Position numbers and translations under genes: made by a program | Shown: piece after piece, positions 52,773-61,876 of the stretch | How positions within the stretch are numbered: position 1 is the stretch's first letter | Layout of the letters: each line of letters opens with the position of its first letter | From: Paraplanobispora siamensis | Lineage (GTDB): Bacteria > Actinomycetota > Actinomycetes > Streptosporangiales > Streptosporangiaceae | DNA length: 64,000 bases | Reading direction: 5' to 3' | Assembly (NCBI RefSeq): GCF_016863175.1 | Contig: NZ_BOOJ01000064.1 | Coordinates: 1 to 64,000, forward strand | Notes under the pieces: model-generated | The model's database searches: none | What the model was told of the DNA's origin: nothing | The model's input: the letters and a program-made list of their open reading frames with translations, nothing else

Positions 52773-54181
52773 GGCTCCTCCCCGTCTGCGGAGGGCTGAC
52801 CTTCGCCGCCCGCGCCGGCCGGCCGGTAGCCGGCGTCGAGCGCCTCGCGGCCGAGCATGGTCAGCTCCCGGCGCGGGAGCACCGAGACCACGCACCAGGC
52901 CCGACGGAAGGTCTCCTCCAGCGACCGCGTCTCGTCCCCGCGCTGGTCGGCCAGCTCCCTGGTGAAGGCGGCGGCGAAATCGAGATAGCGGCGGTCGGCG
53001 AGGCTGAGCGCGCTCGCTCCGACCAGCTCGGCCAGCTCGCCCGCCTGCCGGGCGCGGGCCAGCGCGGCCAGGAGCTGGGCGGCCAAGTCCATGTGCTCGG
53101 GCCGGGTACGGCCCGCGCCGACCCCGCCGCGCATCAGCCGCGACAGCGAGGCCAGCGGATCGATGGGCGGGTAGCCCGGAATCTCGGGGGACAGGACGAT
53201 CTGACCTTCGGTGATGTAGCCGGTGAGATCGGGCACGGGGTGGGTCACGTCCCCGGCGGGCATGGTCAGCACGGGCAGCAGGGTCAGCGAGCCCGGCAGG
53301 CCGCGCACGCGCCCGCAGCGCTCGTAGAGGCAGGCCAGGTCGCTGTAGAGGTAGCCGGGGTAGGCGCGGCGGGCCGGGATCTCGCCGCGCACCGCCGAGA
53401 CCTCGCGCAGCGCCTCGCAGTAGCTGGTCATGTCGGCCATCACCACCAGCACGTGCCGGCCCATGGAGAAGGCCAGGTGCTCGGCGACCGTCAACGCGAT
53501 GCGCGGCGTCAGCAGCCGCTCGATCACGGGGTCGTCGGCCAGGTTCAGCAGGAGCACCAGCTCACCGGCGGCCGAGCGCGTCTCCAGGGTGTCGCGCACC
53601 GCGGCGGCGTCGGCGTGGGTCAGCCCCATAGCGGCGAAGACCACGCTGAACGGCTCTCCGGCGGCGTGCGCCTGCGCGGCGATCTGCGCGGCCAGCTCCA
53701 GGTGCGGCAGGCCGGCCGAGGAGAACAGCGCGATCTTCTGGCCGCGCACCAGCGTGGTCAGCAGGTCGATGGCCGACACCCCGGTGAGCACCGGTTCCGC
53801 CGGCGGCATCCGCCGGGTGGGGTTGAGCGCAAGACCGTTCACCGGAGCGGTGAGCGTGCCGGACACCGCGGGGCCCCCGTCCAGGGGCTGCCCGCGTCCG
53901 CCGCAGACCCTGCCCAGCCAGCCGGGTCCGACGGGGACGCGCAGCGGCGACCCGGTGAAGGTCACCCTGCTCCCTCCGGGGGCCATGCCCGCGGTGCCCT
54001 CCAGGACCTGCACCACGGCCAGGTCGCGGTCGGCCTCCAGGACCAGGCCGTGCCGCACCCCGCCGGAGGCCGGCCGGATGACGGCGAACTCGTCCCAGCC
54101 CACGCCGGACACGCCGCGGACCACGGCCAGCGGCCCGCGCAGCTCGGCGACGTCGGTGTACTCCAGCTCGATCAGGCTCAT
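52769..54181 (-). CDS. atpB: A/V-type ATPase subunit B (regulatory)
   Basis: 470 aa, the usual length for the family. LEYTDVAELRGPLAVVRGVS, GRVCGGRGQPLDGGP, EPVLTGVSAIDLLTTLVRGQ, KIALFSSAGLPHLELAAQIA (degenerate P-loop, as in B subunits), VVFAAMGLTHADAAAVRD, ADDPVIERLLTPRIALTVAE, and IPARRAYPGYLYSDLACLYE identify it. It forms the alternating non-catalytic partner of subunit A. Start ATG at 54181 overlaps subunit A's stop. Confidence 0.95.
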   Translation of the reverse strand: MSLIELEYTDVAELRGPLAVVRGVSGVGWDEFAVIRPASGGVRHGLVLEADRDLAVVQVLEGTAGMAPGGSRVTFTGSPLRVPVGPGWLGRVCGGRGQPLDGGPAVSGTLTAPVNGLALNPTRRMPPAEPVLTGVSAIDLLTTLVRGQKIALFSSAGLPHLELAAQIAAQAHAAGEPFSVVFAAMGLTHADAAAVRDTLETRSAAGELVLLLNLADDPVIERLLTPRIALTVAEHLAFSMGRHVLVVMADMTSYCEALREVSAVRGEIPARRAYPGYLYSDLACLYERCGRVRGLPGSLTLLPVLTMPAGDVTHPVPDLTGYITEGQIVLSPEIPGYPPIDPLASLSRLMRGGVGAGRTRPEHMDLAAQLLAALARARQAGELAELVGASALSLADRRYLDFAAAFTRELADQRGDETRSLEETFRRAWCVVSVLPRRELTMLGREALDAGYRPAGAGGEGQPSADGEEP

Positions 54182-55803
54182 GGCGCCTCCTTGGCGCGCA
54201 GGACGGGGGAGAAGTCGCGCTCCTCGATCTCGCCGACCGGCACGCCGCGCTCGGTCAGGGCCAGGCACTCGTCGATCGTCTCCAGCACCCGTACGGCCAG
54301 CGCGGCCGTGCGCCCGGGGGAGCAGTAGGCGTCGACAGGGCTCAGCGAGCTCTGCTGCAGGAACCCCTCGCGCAGCAACCGCCCGCCCAGCAGGATCACC
54401 CTCTCCCTGGCCGGGAGGGTGCCGGTGCCGACCAGCTCGGCCAGCGCGGCCAGCCGGTCGGCCTCGCCCAGCAGGGAGGCGACCCGCGCCCGGGTCGCGC
54501 TCCAGCCGTCGCGGCCGTGGCGGGCGTGCCAGCGGGCCAGGGCGTCGCCGTCCCGGGAGAACGACCCGGCCCACGACACCGCCGGGTAGTGGCGCGCGTA
54601 GGCCAGGTCGCGCTCCAGGCTCCACAGGGTGCGCACGAAGCGCTGGGTGTGCGTGGTGACGGGCTCGGTCAGGTCCCCGCCCGGCGGCGAGACCGCACCG
54701 ATGATCGTCACCGAGCCGGTCCTGCCGCCGAGCGTGGTGACGCGTCCGGCCCGCTCGTAGAAGGCGGCCAGCGCCGAGGCGAGGTCGGCCGGGTAGCCCT
54801 CCTCGGCGGGCAGGGCCCCGCCGCGCGAGGCGAACTCGCGGCGGGCCTCGGCCCAGCGGGAGGTGGAGTCGGCGATGACGACCGCGTCGTAGCCCATGTC
54901 GCGGAAGTGCTCGGCGACCGTGATCCCGGTGTAGACGCTGGCCTCGCGCGCCATCATGGGCATGTTGGAGGTGTTGGCGATCACCACGGTCCGCTCACTC
55001 AGCCGCCCGCCGGTGCGGGGGTCGGTCAGCTCGGCCAGCGCGGCGACCACGTCGGCCATCTCGTTGCCGCGTTCGCCGCAGCCGATGTAGACGACCACGT
55101 CGGCGTCGCACCACTTGGCGATCTGCTGCAGCAGGACGGTCTTGCCGGTGCCGAAGCCGCCGGGCACGGCGACCGTGCCGCCCTTGCGCACCGGCAGCAG
55201 CAGATCGACCACGCGCTGCCCGGTGATCAGCGGGACCTGTTCGCCGAGGCGTTCGCGGTGCGGCAGCGCCCGCCGTACCGGCCAGTGCCAGACCATGGTC
55301 ACCCGGTGCCCGCCGACCGTGGCGACCGGCGCGTCGGCGGGGTAGGCGCCGGGCGGGCGGATCGAGGAGACGGTCCCCCCGGGCGCCAGGACCAGGTACG
55401 GCACCGCCCCGGCGCCCTCCACGGTGCCGACCGGGGTGCCGGGCGCGATGGTCTGTCCCGGTTCGGCCAGCGGGGTGAACCGCCAGGTGCGCCCCTCGCG
55501 GGTCCGCGCGGCGCGCGGGTCCAGCCAGACGCCCGCCCCGTCGAGCGGGCGCAGCAGCCCGTCGAAGATCCCGCCCAGCAGGTGCGGGCCCAGCCGCGCC
55601 GACAGCGGGACGCCCATGCGTTCGACGGGCCGGCCCGGAGCCAGCCCGCCGGTGTACTCATACGCTTGAACGGTGGCGTGCGCCCCCTTCAGCGCGACGA
55701 TCTCTCCCGGTACCCCGCCCGCGTCCACCAGTTCGAACATCGACGCTCCGGCCATCCCGTCCACCTCGACGAGCGGCCCGTTCACCCGCGTCACGACAGC
55801 CAT
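54178..55803 (-). CDS. atpA: A/V-type ATPase subunit A (catalytic)
   Basis: 541 aa, slightly short for the family (about 580-600). It contains [20 protein letters not shown], the non-homologous region ([20 protein letters not shown]), the Walker A loop [20 protein letters not shown] at ~213-232, [14 protein letters not shown], Walker [18 protein letters not shown] and the [20 protein letters not shown] motif. It hydrolyses or makes ATP. The GERGNE motif carries the catalytic glutamate. It is A/V type, not F type, because of the non-homologous region and partner genes. Confidence 0.95.
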   Translation of the reverse strand: MAVVTRVNGPLVEVDGMAGASMFELVDAGGVPGEIVALKGAHATVQAYEYTGGLAPGRPVERMGVPLSARLGPHLLGGIFDGLLRPLDGAGVWLDPRAARTREGRTWRFTPLAEPGQTIAPGTPVGTVEGAGAVPYLVLAPGGTVSSIRPPGAYPADAPVATVGGHRVTMVWHWPVRRALPHRERLGEQVPLITGQRVVDLLLPVRKGGTVAVPGGFGTGKTVLLQQIAKWCDADVVVYIGCGERGNEMADVVAALAELTDPRTGGRLSERTVVIANTSNMPMMAREASVYTGITVAEHFRDMGYDAVVIADSTSRWAEARREFASRGGALPAEEGYPADLASALAAFYERAGRVTTLGGRTGSVTIIGAVSPPGGDLTEPVTTHTQRFVRTLWSLERDLAYARHYPAVSWAGSFSRDGDALARWHARHGRDGWSATRARVASLLGEADRLAALAELVGTGTLPARERVILLGGRLLREGFLQQSSLSPVDAYCSPGRTAALAVRVLETIDECLALTERGVPVGEIEERDFSPVLRAKEAP

Positions 55804-56306
55804 GACCGCTCGGCCTCCCCCTGCGCGGCGTCGACGGCCCGCTCGGCCAGGGCGGGCAGCGAGGCGTCGACGCGCCGCCCCGGCGCCTCCCCGACGACAC
55901 CGCCCTCGGGATGCTCGGCCAAGACGAGGTCGCCGCCGCCCCGTCGCCGGGCCATCCGGCCCAGGGACTTCAGCAGCGCAGGGTAACAGGGATCCTCGCG
56001 CAGGCCGGTCACCGCCGTTCGCGCCCGCCGCCGGAAGTCCTCGAGGATCTCCCGCCGAGCGGTCAGCTCGATCGTCCGCACCCGTCGCGTGGTCGCGACG
56101 CGTTCGGCGGCGGCCTCGGTGTCCGCCTCCCGCTCTCCGCGCGCCCGCGCGTCGGCGAGCACTGCCCGCGCCCCCTCCTCGGCCTCCGCGACCGTCTGCG
56201 CCGCCTGACGGCCGGCCCGCTCGCGGGTCTGTTCCGCCTCCCGCTCGGTCCGCCGCAGCAGCGCGGCCGTCAGCGGGGCCAGCGCCTCACCGATCCTGTC
56301 GCTCAT
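55791..56306 (-). CDS. atpE: A/V-type ATPase subunit E (peripheral stalk)
   Basis: 171 aa. A long Ala/Glu/Arg helix (EREAEQTRERAGRQAAQTVA then EAEEGARAVLADARARGE) precedes a small globular end (RREILEDFRRRARTAVTGLR ... GGGDLVLAEHPEGGVVGE). This is the peripheral-stalk subunit E plan; sequence similarity is weak but length, position just before subunit A and heptad pattern agree. It overlaps subunit A by 13 bp. Confidence 0.8.
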   Translation of the reverse strand: MSDRIGEALAPLTAALLRRTEREAEQTRERAGRQAAQTVAEAEEGARAVLADARARGEREADTEAAAERVATTRRVRTIELTARREILEDFRRRARTAVTGLREDPCYPALLKSLGRMARRRGGGDLVLAEHPEGGVVGEAPGRRVDASLPALAERAVDAAQGEAERSWLS

Positions 56307-56523
56307 CGTCGTCCACCTCCGGCAGCACCACCGTGACCGGGCCGCTCACCGGCCCGAGGACCGCGGCCGCGGCGGAGCTGAGGATCACCACCGAGACGTC
56401 GTCGCCGAGCCCCGCCCAGGCGGACCTGACCGCCTCGGCGTCCCCGGCGGGCAGCACGAGCGCTCCGGCCAGCCGGAGCCACTCCATCCGGCCGGGCTCG
56501 CCGATGACCGCAACCGTGCCCAT
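56287..56523 (-). CDS. atpF: A/V-type ATPase subunit F
   Basis: 78 aa from ATG 56523 (GTG 56526 is one codon earlier). It reads MGTVAVIGEPGRMEWLRLAG ... AWAGLGDDVSVVILSSAAAA, the Rossmann-like fold of subunit F, which binds the rotor with subunit D. It is shorter than the usual ~100 aa: the C-terminal helix that regulates ATP hydrolysis appears missing. Confidence 0.82.
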   Translation of the reverse strand: MGTVAVIGEPGRMEWLRLAGALVLPAGDAEAVRSAWAGLGDDVSVVILSSAAAAVLGPVSGPVTVVLPEVDDDERQDR

Positions 56524-56538
56524 CACGCTCGTCTCCCC

Positions 56539-58107
<1,569 letters not shown>

Positions 58108-58121
<14 letters not shown>

Positions 58122-59013
58122 CGCCCCTCCCTCCGCGTACGGCCAGCTCGACGGCGGCGCGGGCGCGCCGTGCGTCGGCGGTGAGCACGGCCAACGCTCC
58201 CAGCACCGCCGCCGGGCCGAACCGGGAGTCGGACAGGTGGGAGAAGCCCTCCCGCTCCAGCCGCCGCCACCAGCGCACCTCGCCGAGCCACAGGTCCTCG
58301 GGCCGGTCGAGACCCTCCAGCGCCCAGCGCGCGCCGGCGGGCAGCACGGCCGCCGTCGCGGGCAGCGAACCGGCCGCGAGCGCCGGTTCGCCCAGCAGCG
58401 CCTCCGCCCGCCGCCGCGCGCCGCCGGTGAGGTCGCGGCCCTGCAGGTGCCGCTCACGGGCGACCAGCAGGGCGGCCGCGCCCGCGGCCAGCGGGGCGGC
58501 CGGATCGATCCGGTCGGCGACGGTCACCGCCCATGACAGGCGCATGCCGAGCTGGATCTGCCGTGGCAGGTCTCCTCCGGGATCGCCCCAGGCGGACGTG
58601 CCGAGCACGGAGCGGATCTCCGCGGGGGCAGAGAGGCCTCTGAGGCGGGGCCAGGCGGTGCTCAGTGCGCCGAGCGCGAACTCCGGCCCCGCGTCCACGG
58701 GGGGTGTCAGCAGCTCGTCGACGTTGGCGATCTCGAACCATCGCGCCAGCAGGCGCAGATCGCCGCCGCCCTCCCGGGGCAGCCATCCCGCCAGCACGCG
58801 CAGGTGCCACAGCAGGGTCGCCAGTACGGCGTGCCGGGCCTCGGCGGGGCTGTGCCCGGCCCTGACGTCGTGCCCGTAGGGGGTGGCGGCCAGCGCGGCG
58901 ACGGCCGCCTCGCCGGAGCCGGCCGCGGCGATCCGGCGCGCCCCCTCCGGGCCCAGGCGCCGCCGTACCAGCCCACGCGCCCGGGTCGTCCCGGCCACCC
59001 ATGCGGCGGTCAT
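58108..59013 (-). CDS. atpC: A/V-type ATPase subunit C-like
   Basis: 301 aa, helical, of the subunit C (AC39/d) type: AGTTRARGLVRRRLGPEGAR at the start and repeated helical thirds (LARWFEIANVDELLTPPVDA; LGTSAWGDPGGDLPRQIQLG; EVRWWRRLEREGFSHLSDSR). The family caps the proteolipid ring and holds the central stalk. Similarity is modest; position in the operon and length support the call. It overlaps subunit I by 14 bp. Confidence 0.78.
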
Positions 59014-59534
59014 GGCCCGTTCGCCCGTTTCCCGGCGTCCGGGTCCACGGCCGTCGTCACGGCGGTTCCCACGGCGTCCGGGTTCGCAGTCGGTTGCGTG
59101 GCGCCCGGGTCCGTCGCGAGGGACCGGACGCGGGCGACGACGCGCTCCACCTCGCCGGGGACGAGCGATGCGGCCCGGGCCCGCAGCGCCTCGGCCTGCC
59201 GCCGTGCGGTCTCGGTGGCGGTGCGGCTCTCGGCGCTCATGCGGTCGCGGGTGACGGCGGCGGCCTGCGCCCGTTCGGCGTCCGCCCGCGACCGGGCCGT
59301 GGCCAGTACGGCGGCGGCCCGGTCATCGGCCGCGGCGAGCGTGTCACGCGCGTCCGCCTCCGCCAGCGCCCGGATGCCGGCGCACCGGGCGTGCACACCG
59401 GTCAGGGCCGCGAAGACCGGTTCGAGTTCGGCGGTGGGGCCGGTCGCCCGGTCGGCGGGCACGCCGGCCGGAGCGGCCGCGCCCGGCACGCCCGCAGGAC
59501 GGAAGCGTCCGGCGAAGTCACGCAGCCGTACCAT
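59010..59534 (-). CDS. Coiled-coil peripheral stalk subunit (G/H-like), first gene of ATPase operon
   Basis: 174 aa from the ATG at 59534. The middle is a long Ala/Arg/Glu helix (LAEADARDTLAAADDRAAAV; LATARSRADAERAQAAAVTR; TATETARRQAEALRARAASL), as in subunit G/H partners of subunit E. The ends are Pro/Gly/Thr-rich and look disordered. Low complexity limits the confidence. ATGA overlap with subunit C shows it belongs to the operon. A DosR-like box lies about 150 bp upstream. Confidence 0.7.
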   Translation of the reverse strand: MVRLRDFAGRFRPAGVPGAAAPAGVPADRATGPTAELEPVFAALTGVHARCAGIRALAEADARDTLAAADDRAAAVLATARSRADAERAQAAAVTRDRMSAESRTATETARRQAEALRARAASLVPGEVERVVARVRSLATDPGATQPTANPDAVGTAVTTAVDPDAGKRANGP

Positions 59535-59684
59535 GGTCAGTCCCGCTCGTCCGCGTGGGGGAAGCGGGGGAAGCCGCCGTCCTTCAGCCAGGTGTCGATG
59601 AGCACGACGCACCTCCAGCGGTCGGCCCGGCAGCGGCCTCCCGCTGCCGCGACCACAGCCTGCCAGGACGCGGCCGCGCCGGAC

Positions 59685-59699
59685 AGAGCCTTAGGTCCC
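59685..59699. promoter_or_regulatory. DosR-like box between ATPase operon and sigma factor
   Basis: AGAGCCTTAGGTCCC, 150 bp from the ATPase operon start (minus strand) and 104 bp from the sigma factor start (plus strand), so it could serve either or both. Confidence 0.6.
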
Positions 59700-59757
59700 G
59701 CCCCGGGCGGCCCAACAGCCCTGCCCCCGGCGGGCGGCCGGGACTTGACTGATGGTG

Positions 59758-59772
59758 CGGACTTCCGGCCCG
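59758..59772. promoter_or_regulatory. Second DosR-like box, near the sigma factor start
   Basis: On the minus strand CGGGCCGGAAGTCCG, similar to the first GAPDH box; 31 bp before the sigma factor start. It is weaker in the right half-site. Confidence 0.4.
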
Positions 59773-59802
59773 TGAGGGCCGGGCGGGTGAGGAGGTGCGG
59801 TG

Positions 59803-60810
59803 ATGAGCGCGGTTGAGGAGGTTACGCGGGGACAGCCATACGGGGGCGACCCGCTCGGCCGGTACCTGCGGCGGATCGGCCGGATACCGTTGCTGACGGC
59901 CGAGGAGGAGGTCGAGCTGAGCAAACGGATCGAGGCGGGGCTGTACGCGCGGCACCTGCTCGAGACCGATCCGGAGCTGTCTCCGCAGCGGAGGGCCGAG
60001 CTGGAGGCGGTGGCGCGCGAGGCGTCGGAGGCAAGAGACCACATGATCCGTGCCAACCTGCGCCTGGTGGTGTCGGTGGCCAGACGGTACGCCCGCCAGG
60101 GCCTGCCGCTGCTCGACGTCATCCAGGAGGGCAACATCGGCCTGATCAAGGCGGTGGACAAGTTCGACTACACCCGCGGCTTCAAGTTCTCCACCTGCGC
60201 GATGTGGTGGATCCGCCAGGCGATCCAGCGGGGGCTGGCCCAGAAGGGCCGGATGATCCGGCTGCCGGCGCGCGTCGCGGACGACGTCGCCCGGCTCACC
60301 CGGATCGAGGGCGAGCTGACGGCGGAGCTGGGACACGAGCCGAGCATCGGGGAACTGGCCGCCGGAGCCGGTCAGCCGGTCGAGAGGGTGGCCGCCGTCA
60401 AGCGGCTGCCGTCGGAGCCGGTCAGCCTGGACGCCCTGGTGGGGGATGAGGAGGACACCCCGCTGGGGGAGTTCGTCGCGGGTGGGGAGGACTCTCCCGT
60501 GGAGGAGGCCGTGGAGCGGCGCGAGCTGGTGGCCGGGGTGCGATCGCTGATCGACGACGTGCTGCCCCCGCGCCAGGCTCTGATCATCCGGCTGCGGTAC
60601 GGCATGCAGGACGGGCGCGTGCACACGCCCCGGCAGATCGCCGAGAGGCTGGGGCTCAGCCGCGCCTGGGTGCGGGCGCTGGAGCGGGAGTCGCTGGCAC
60701 GGCTGCGCGACAGGAAGCGGGCCGGGGCGCTGCCCGCGCGCTCGGGCCGCGTGAAGACGGAACGCGTGAAGACGGAACGCATGGAGCCGAAAGGAGAGCG
60801 GTCATGGTGA
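59803..60810 (+). CDS. Group 2-like RNA polymerase sigma factor
   Basis: 335 aa from ATG 59803 (GAGGTGCGGTG upstream). Region 1.2 DPLGRYLRRIGRIPLLTAEE; regions 2.1-2.4 NLRLVVSVARRYARQGLPLL ... IQEGNIGLIKAVDKFDYTRG ... FSTCAMWWIRQAIQRGLAQK; region 3; region 4.2 TPRQIAERLGLSRAWVRALE. It lacks the acidic region 1.1 of a primary sigma factor, so it is an alternative HrdB/SigB-like factor. The tail contains a 15-bp tandem duplication (60751-60780, VKTER twice). It is coupled to the CBS-BON gene. Confidence 0.93.
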   Translation: MSAVEEVTRGQPYGGDPLGRYLRRIGRIPLLTAEEEVELSKRIEAGLYARHLLETDPELSPQRRAELEAVAREASEARDHMIRANLRLVVSVARRYARQGLPLLDVIQEGNIGLIKAVDKFDYTRGFKFSTCAMWWIRQAIQRGLAQKGRMIRLPARVADDVARLTRIEGELTAELGHEPSIGELAAGAGQPVERVAAVKRLPSEPVSLDALVGDEEDTPLGEFVAGGEDSPVEEAVERRELVAGVRSLIDDVLPPRQALIIRLRYGMQDGRVHTPRQIAERLGLSRAWVRALERESLARLRDRKRAGALPARSGRVKTERVKTERMEPKGERSW

Positions 60811-61472
60811 TCAAGGTCGAAGACGTGATGGGAGGCGTCGCGGTCGCGGTCCGGCCGGACACCCCCTTCAGCGGGATCATCGATGCGATGAGGCGCTTCG
60901 AGGTGAGCGCGGTCGCGGTGCTCGACGCCGACGGGCGGCCGGTGGGCATCGTGTCCGAGGACGACCTCCTGCTCAAGGAGACCGACACGGTACGGCACGG
61001 CGTCCCGCTCTTCGAGAGCGGCAGACGCCGCAGGGAGCACCGCAAGGCCGCGGGAGTGACCGCCGCCGAGCTGATGACCAGCCCGGTCATCACCGTGACC
61101 CCGGCCACGCCGGCCCGTGAGGCCGCCCGGCTGATGCACGAGCGGCGGATCAAGCAGTTGCCGGTGGTCGACCCGGGTACCGGCCGGATCACCGGCACGG
61201 TGCACCAGCACGACCTGCTGCGGGTCTTCGCCCGCCCGCCGGACGAACTGCACGCCGAGATCGAGGAGGTCGTGCGCGAGCAGGCCGGTCGTGACGCCGG
61301 TTCGCTGTCGATCGTCGTGCGGGACGGAGCGGTGACCATCGGCGGCACCGTCGGGCACAGATCCCAGATCACCTACCTGGTCGAGGCTCTGCGCGCGGTG
61401 GAGGGCGTCGTCGCCGTCACCTCCGAGATGACCTTCATCAGAGACGACGTCGTCGCCCCTCCGTTCTACTGA
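60804..61472 (+). CDS. CBS pair plus BON domain protein
   Basis: 222 aa; the ATG lies inside the end of the sigma factor gene (7-bp overlap) behind AAAGGAGAG. Two CBS domains (VEDVMGGVAVAVRPDTPFSG ... VAVLDADGRPVGIVSEDDLL; LMTSPVITVTPATPAREAAR ... LPVVDPGTGRITGTVHQHDL) are followed by a BON domain (LSIVVRDGAVTIGGTVGHRS ... VEGVVAVTSEM). CBS-BON proteins bind adenylates and possibly membranes. Coupling to a sigma factor suggests an energy-linked switch, which is inference. Confidence 0.92.
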   Translation: MVIKVEDVMGGVAVAVRPDTPFSGIIDAMRRFEVSAVAVLDADGRPVGIVSEDDLLLKETDTVRHGVPLFESGRRRREHRKAAGVTAAELMTSPVITVTPATPAREAARLMHERRIKQLPVVDPGTGRITGTVHQHDLLRVFARPPDELHAEIEEVVREQAGRDAGSLSIVVRDGAVTIGGTVGHRSQITYLVEALRAVEGVVAVTSEMTFIRDDVVAPPFY

Positions 61473-61518
61473 TCCTGCGGCGATCATCCGGTGAAGGGGC
61501 CGACCGGGAGCGGATCGG

Positions 61519-61533
61519 AGGGCTTTGGTCCCT
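61519..61533. promoter_or_regulatory. DosR-like box upstream of membrane protein / ATP-grasp operon
   Basis: AGGGCTTTGGTCCCT, close to palindromic, 35 bp before the start at 61568. Confidence 0.55.
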
Positions 61534-61567
61534 ACACCGGGCGAGCGCCGGACCGTACCTCTGAGGT

Positions 61568-61876
61568 ATGACGACTGCCGGACGCACCTTCGCACTGATC
61601 GCGCTGTCCGCCGTGCTGACCCTCGTCGCGGTGGTGGACGCGGCCCGGGACGGATCCTGGGACCTTCTCGCCGTACTGGCACTCGTACTGGTCCTGCAGG
61701 CCGCGGTGCTGACCGGTGCCCGCGCGCGCCGTCCGTCCGTCTCGCTCCGCGGTGACCTGCACCGGTGGGTGACGGGCCGCTCGGCCGCCACCGGCGAACC
61801 GCTGGAGCGGGTGGTCGACCGCTGCGTCGCCGCCTACCGGGACGGGATCACCCGGGAACCGGGTGAAGGACGATGA
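61568..61876 (+). CDS. Small two-helix membrane protein
   Basis: 102 aa. Helices FALIALSAVLTLVAVVDAAR and LLAVLALVLVLQAAVLTGAR are followed by a cytoplasmic tail (RGDLHRWVTGRSAATGEPLE then RVVDRCVAAYRDGITREPGE) that looks like a short ribbon-helix or dimerisation segment. I do not recognise its family. It overlaps the next gene by four bases (ATGA), so the pair is co-translated under the box at 61519. Confidence 0.8.
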   Translation: MTTAGRTFALIALSAVLTLVAVVDAARDGSWDLLAVLALVLVLQAAVLTGARARRPSVSLRGDLHRWVTGRSAATGEPLERVVDRCVAAYRDGITREPGEGR

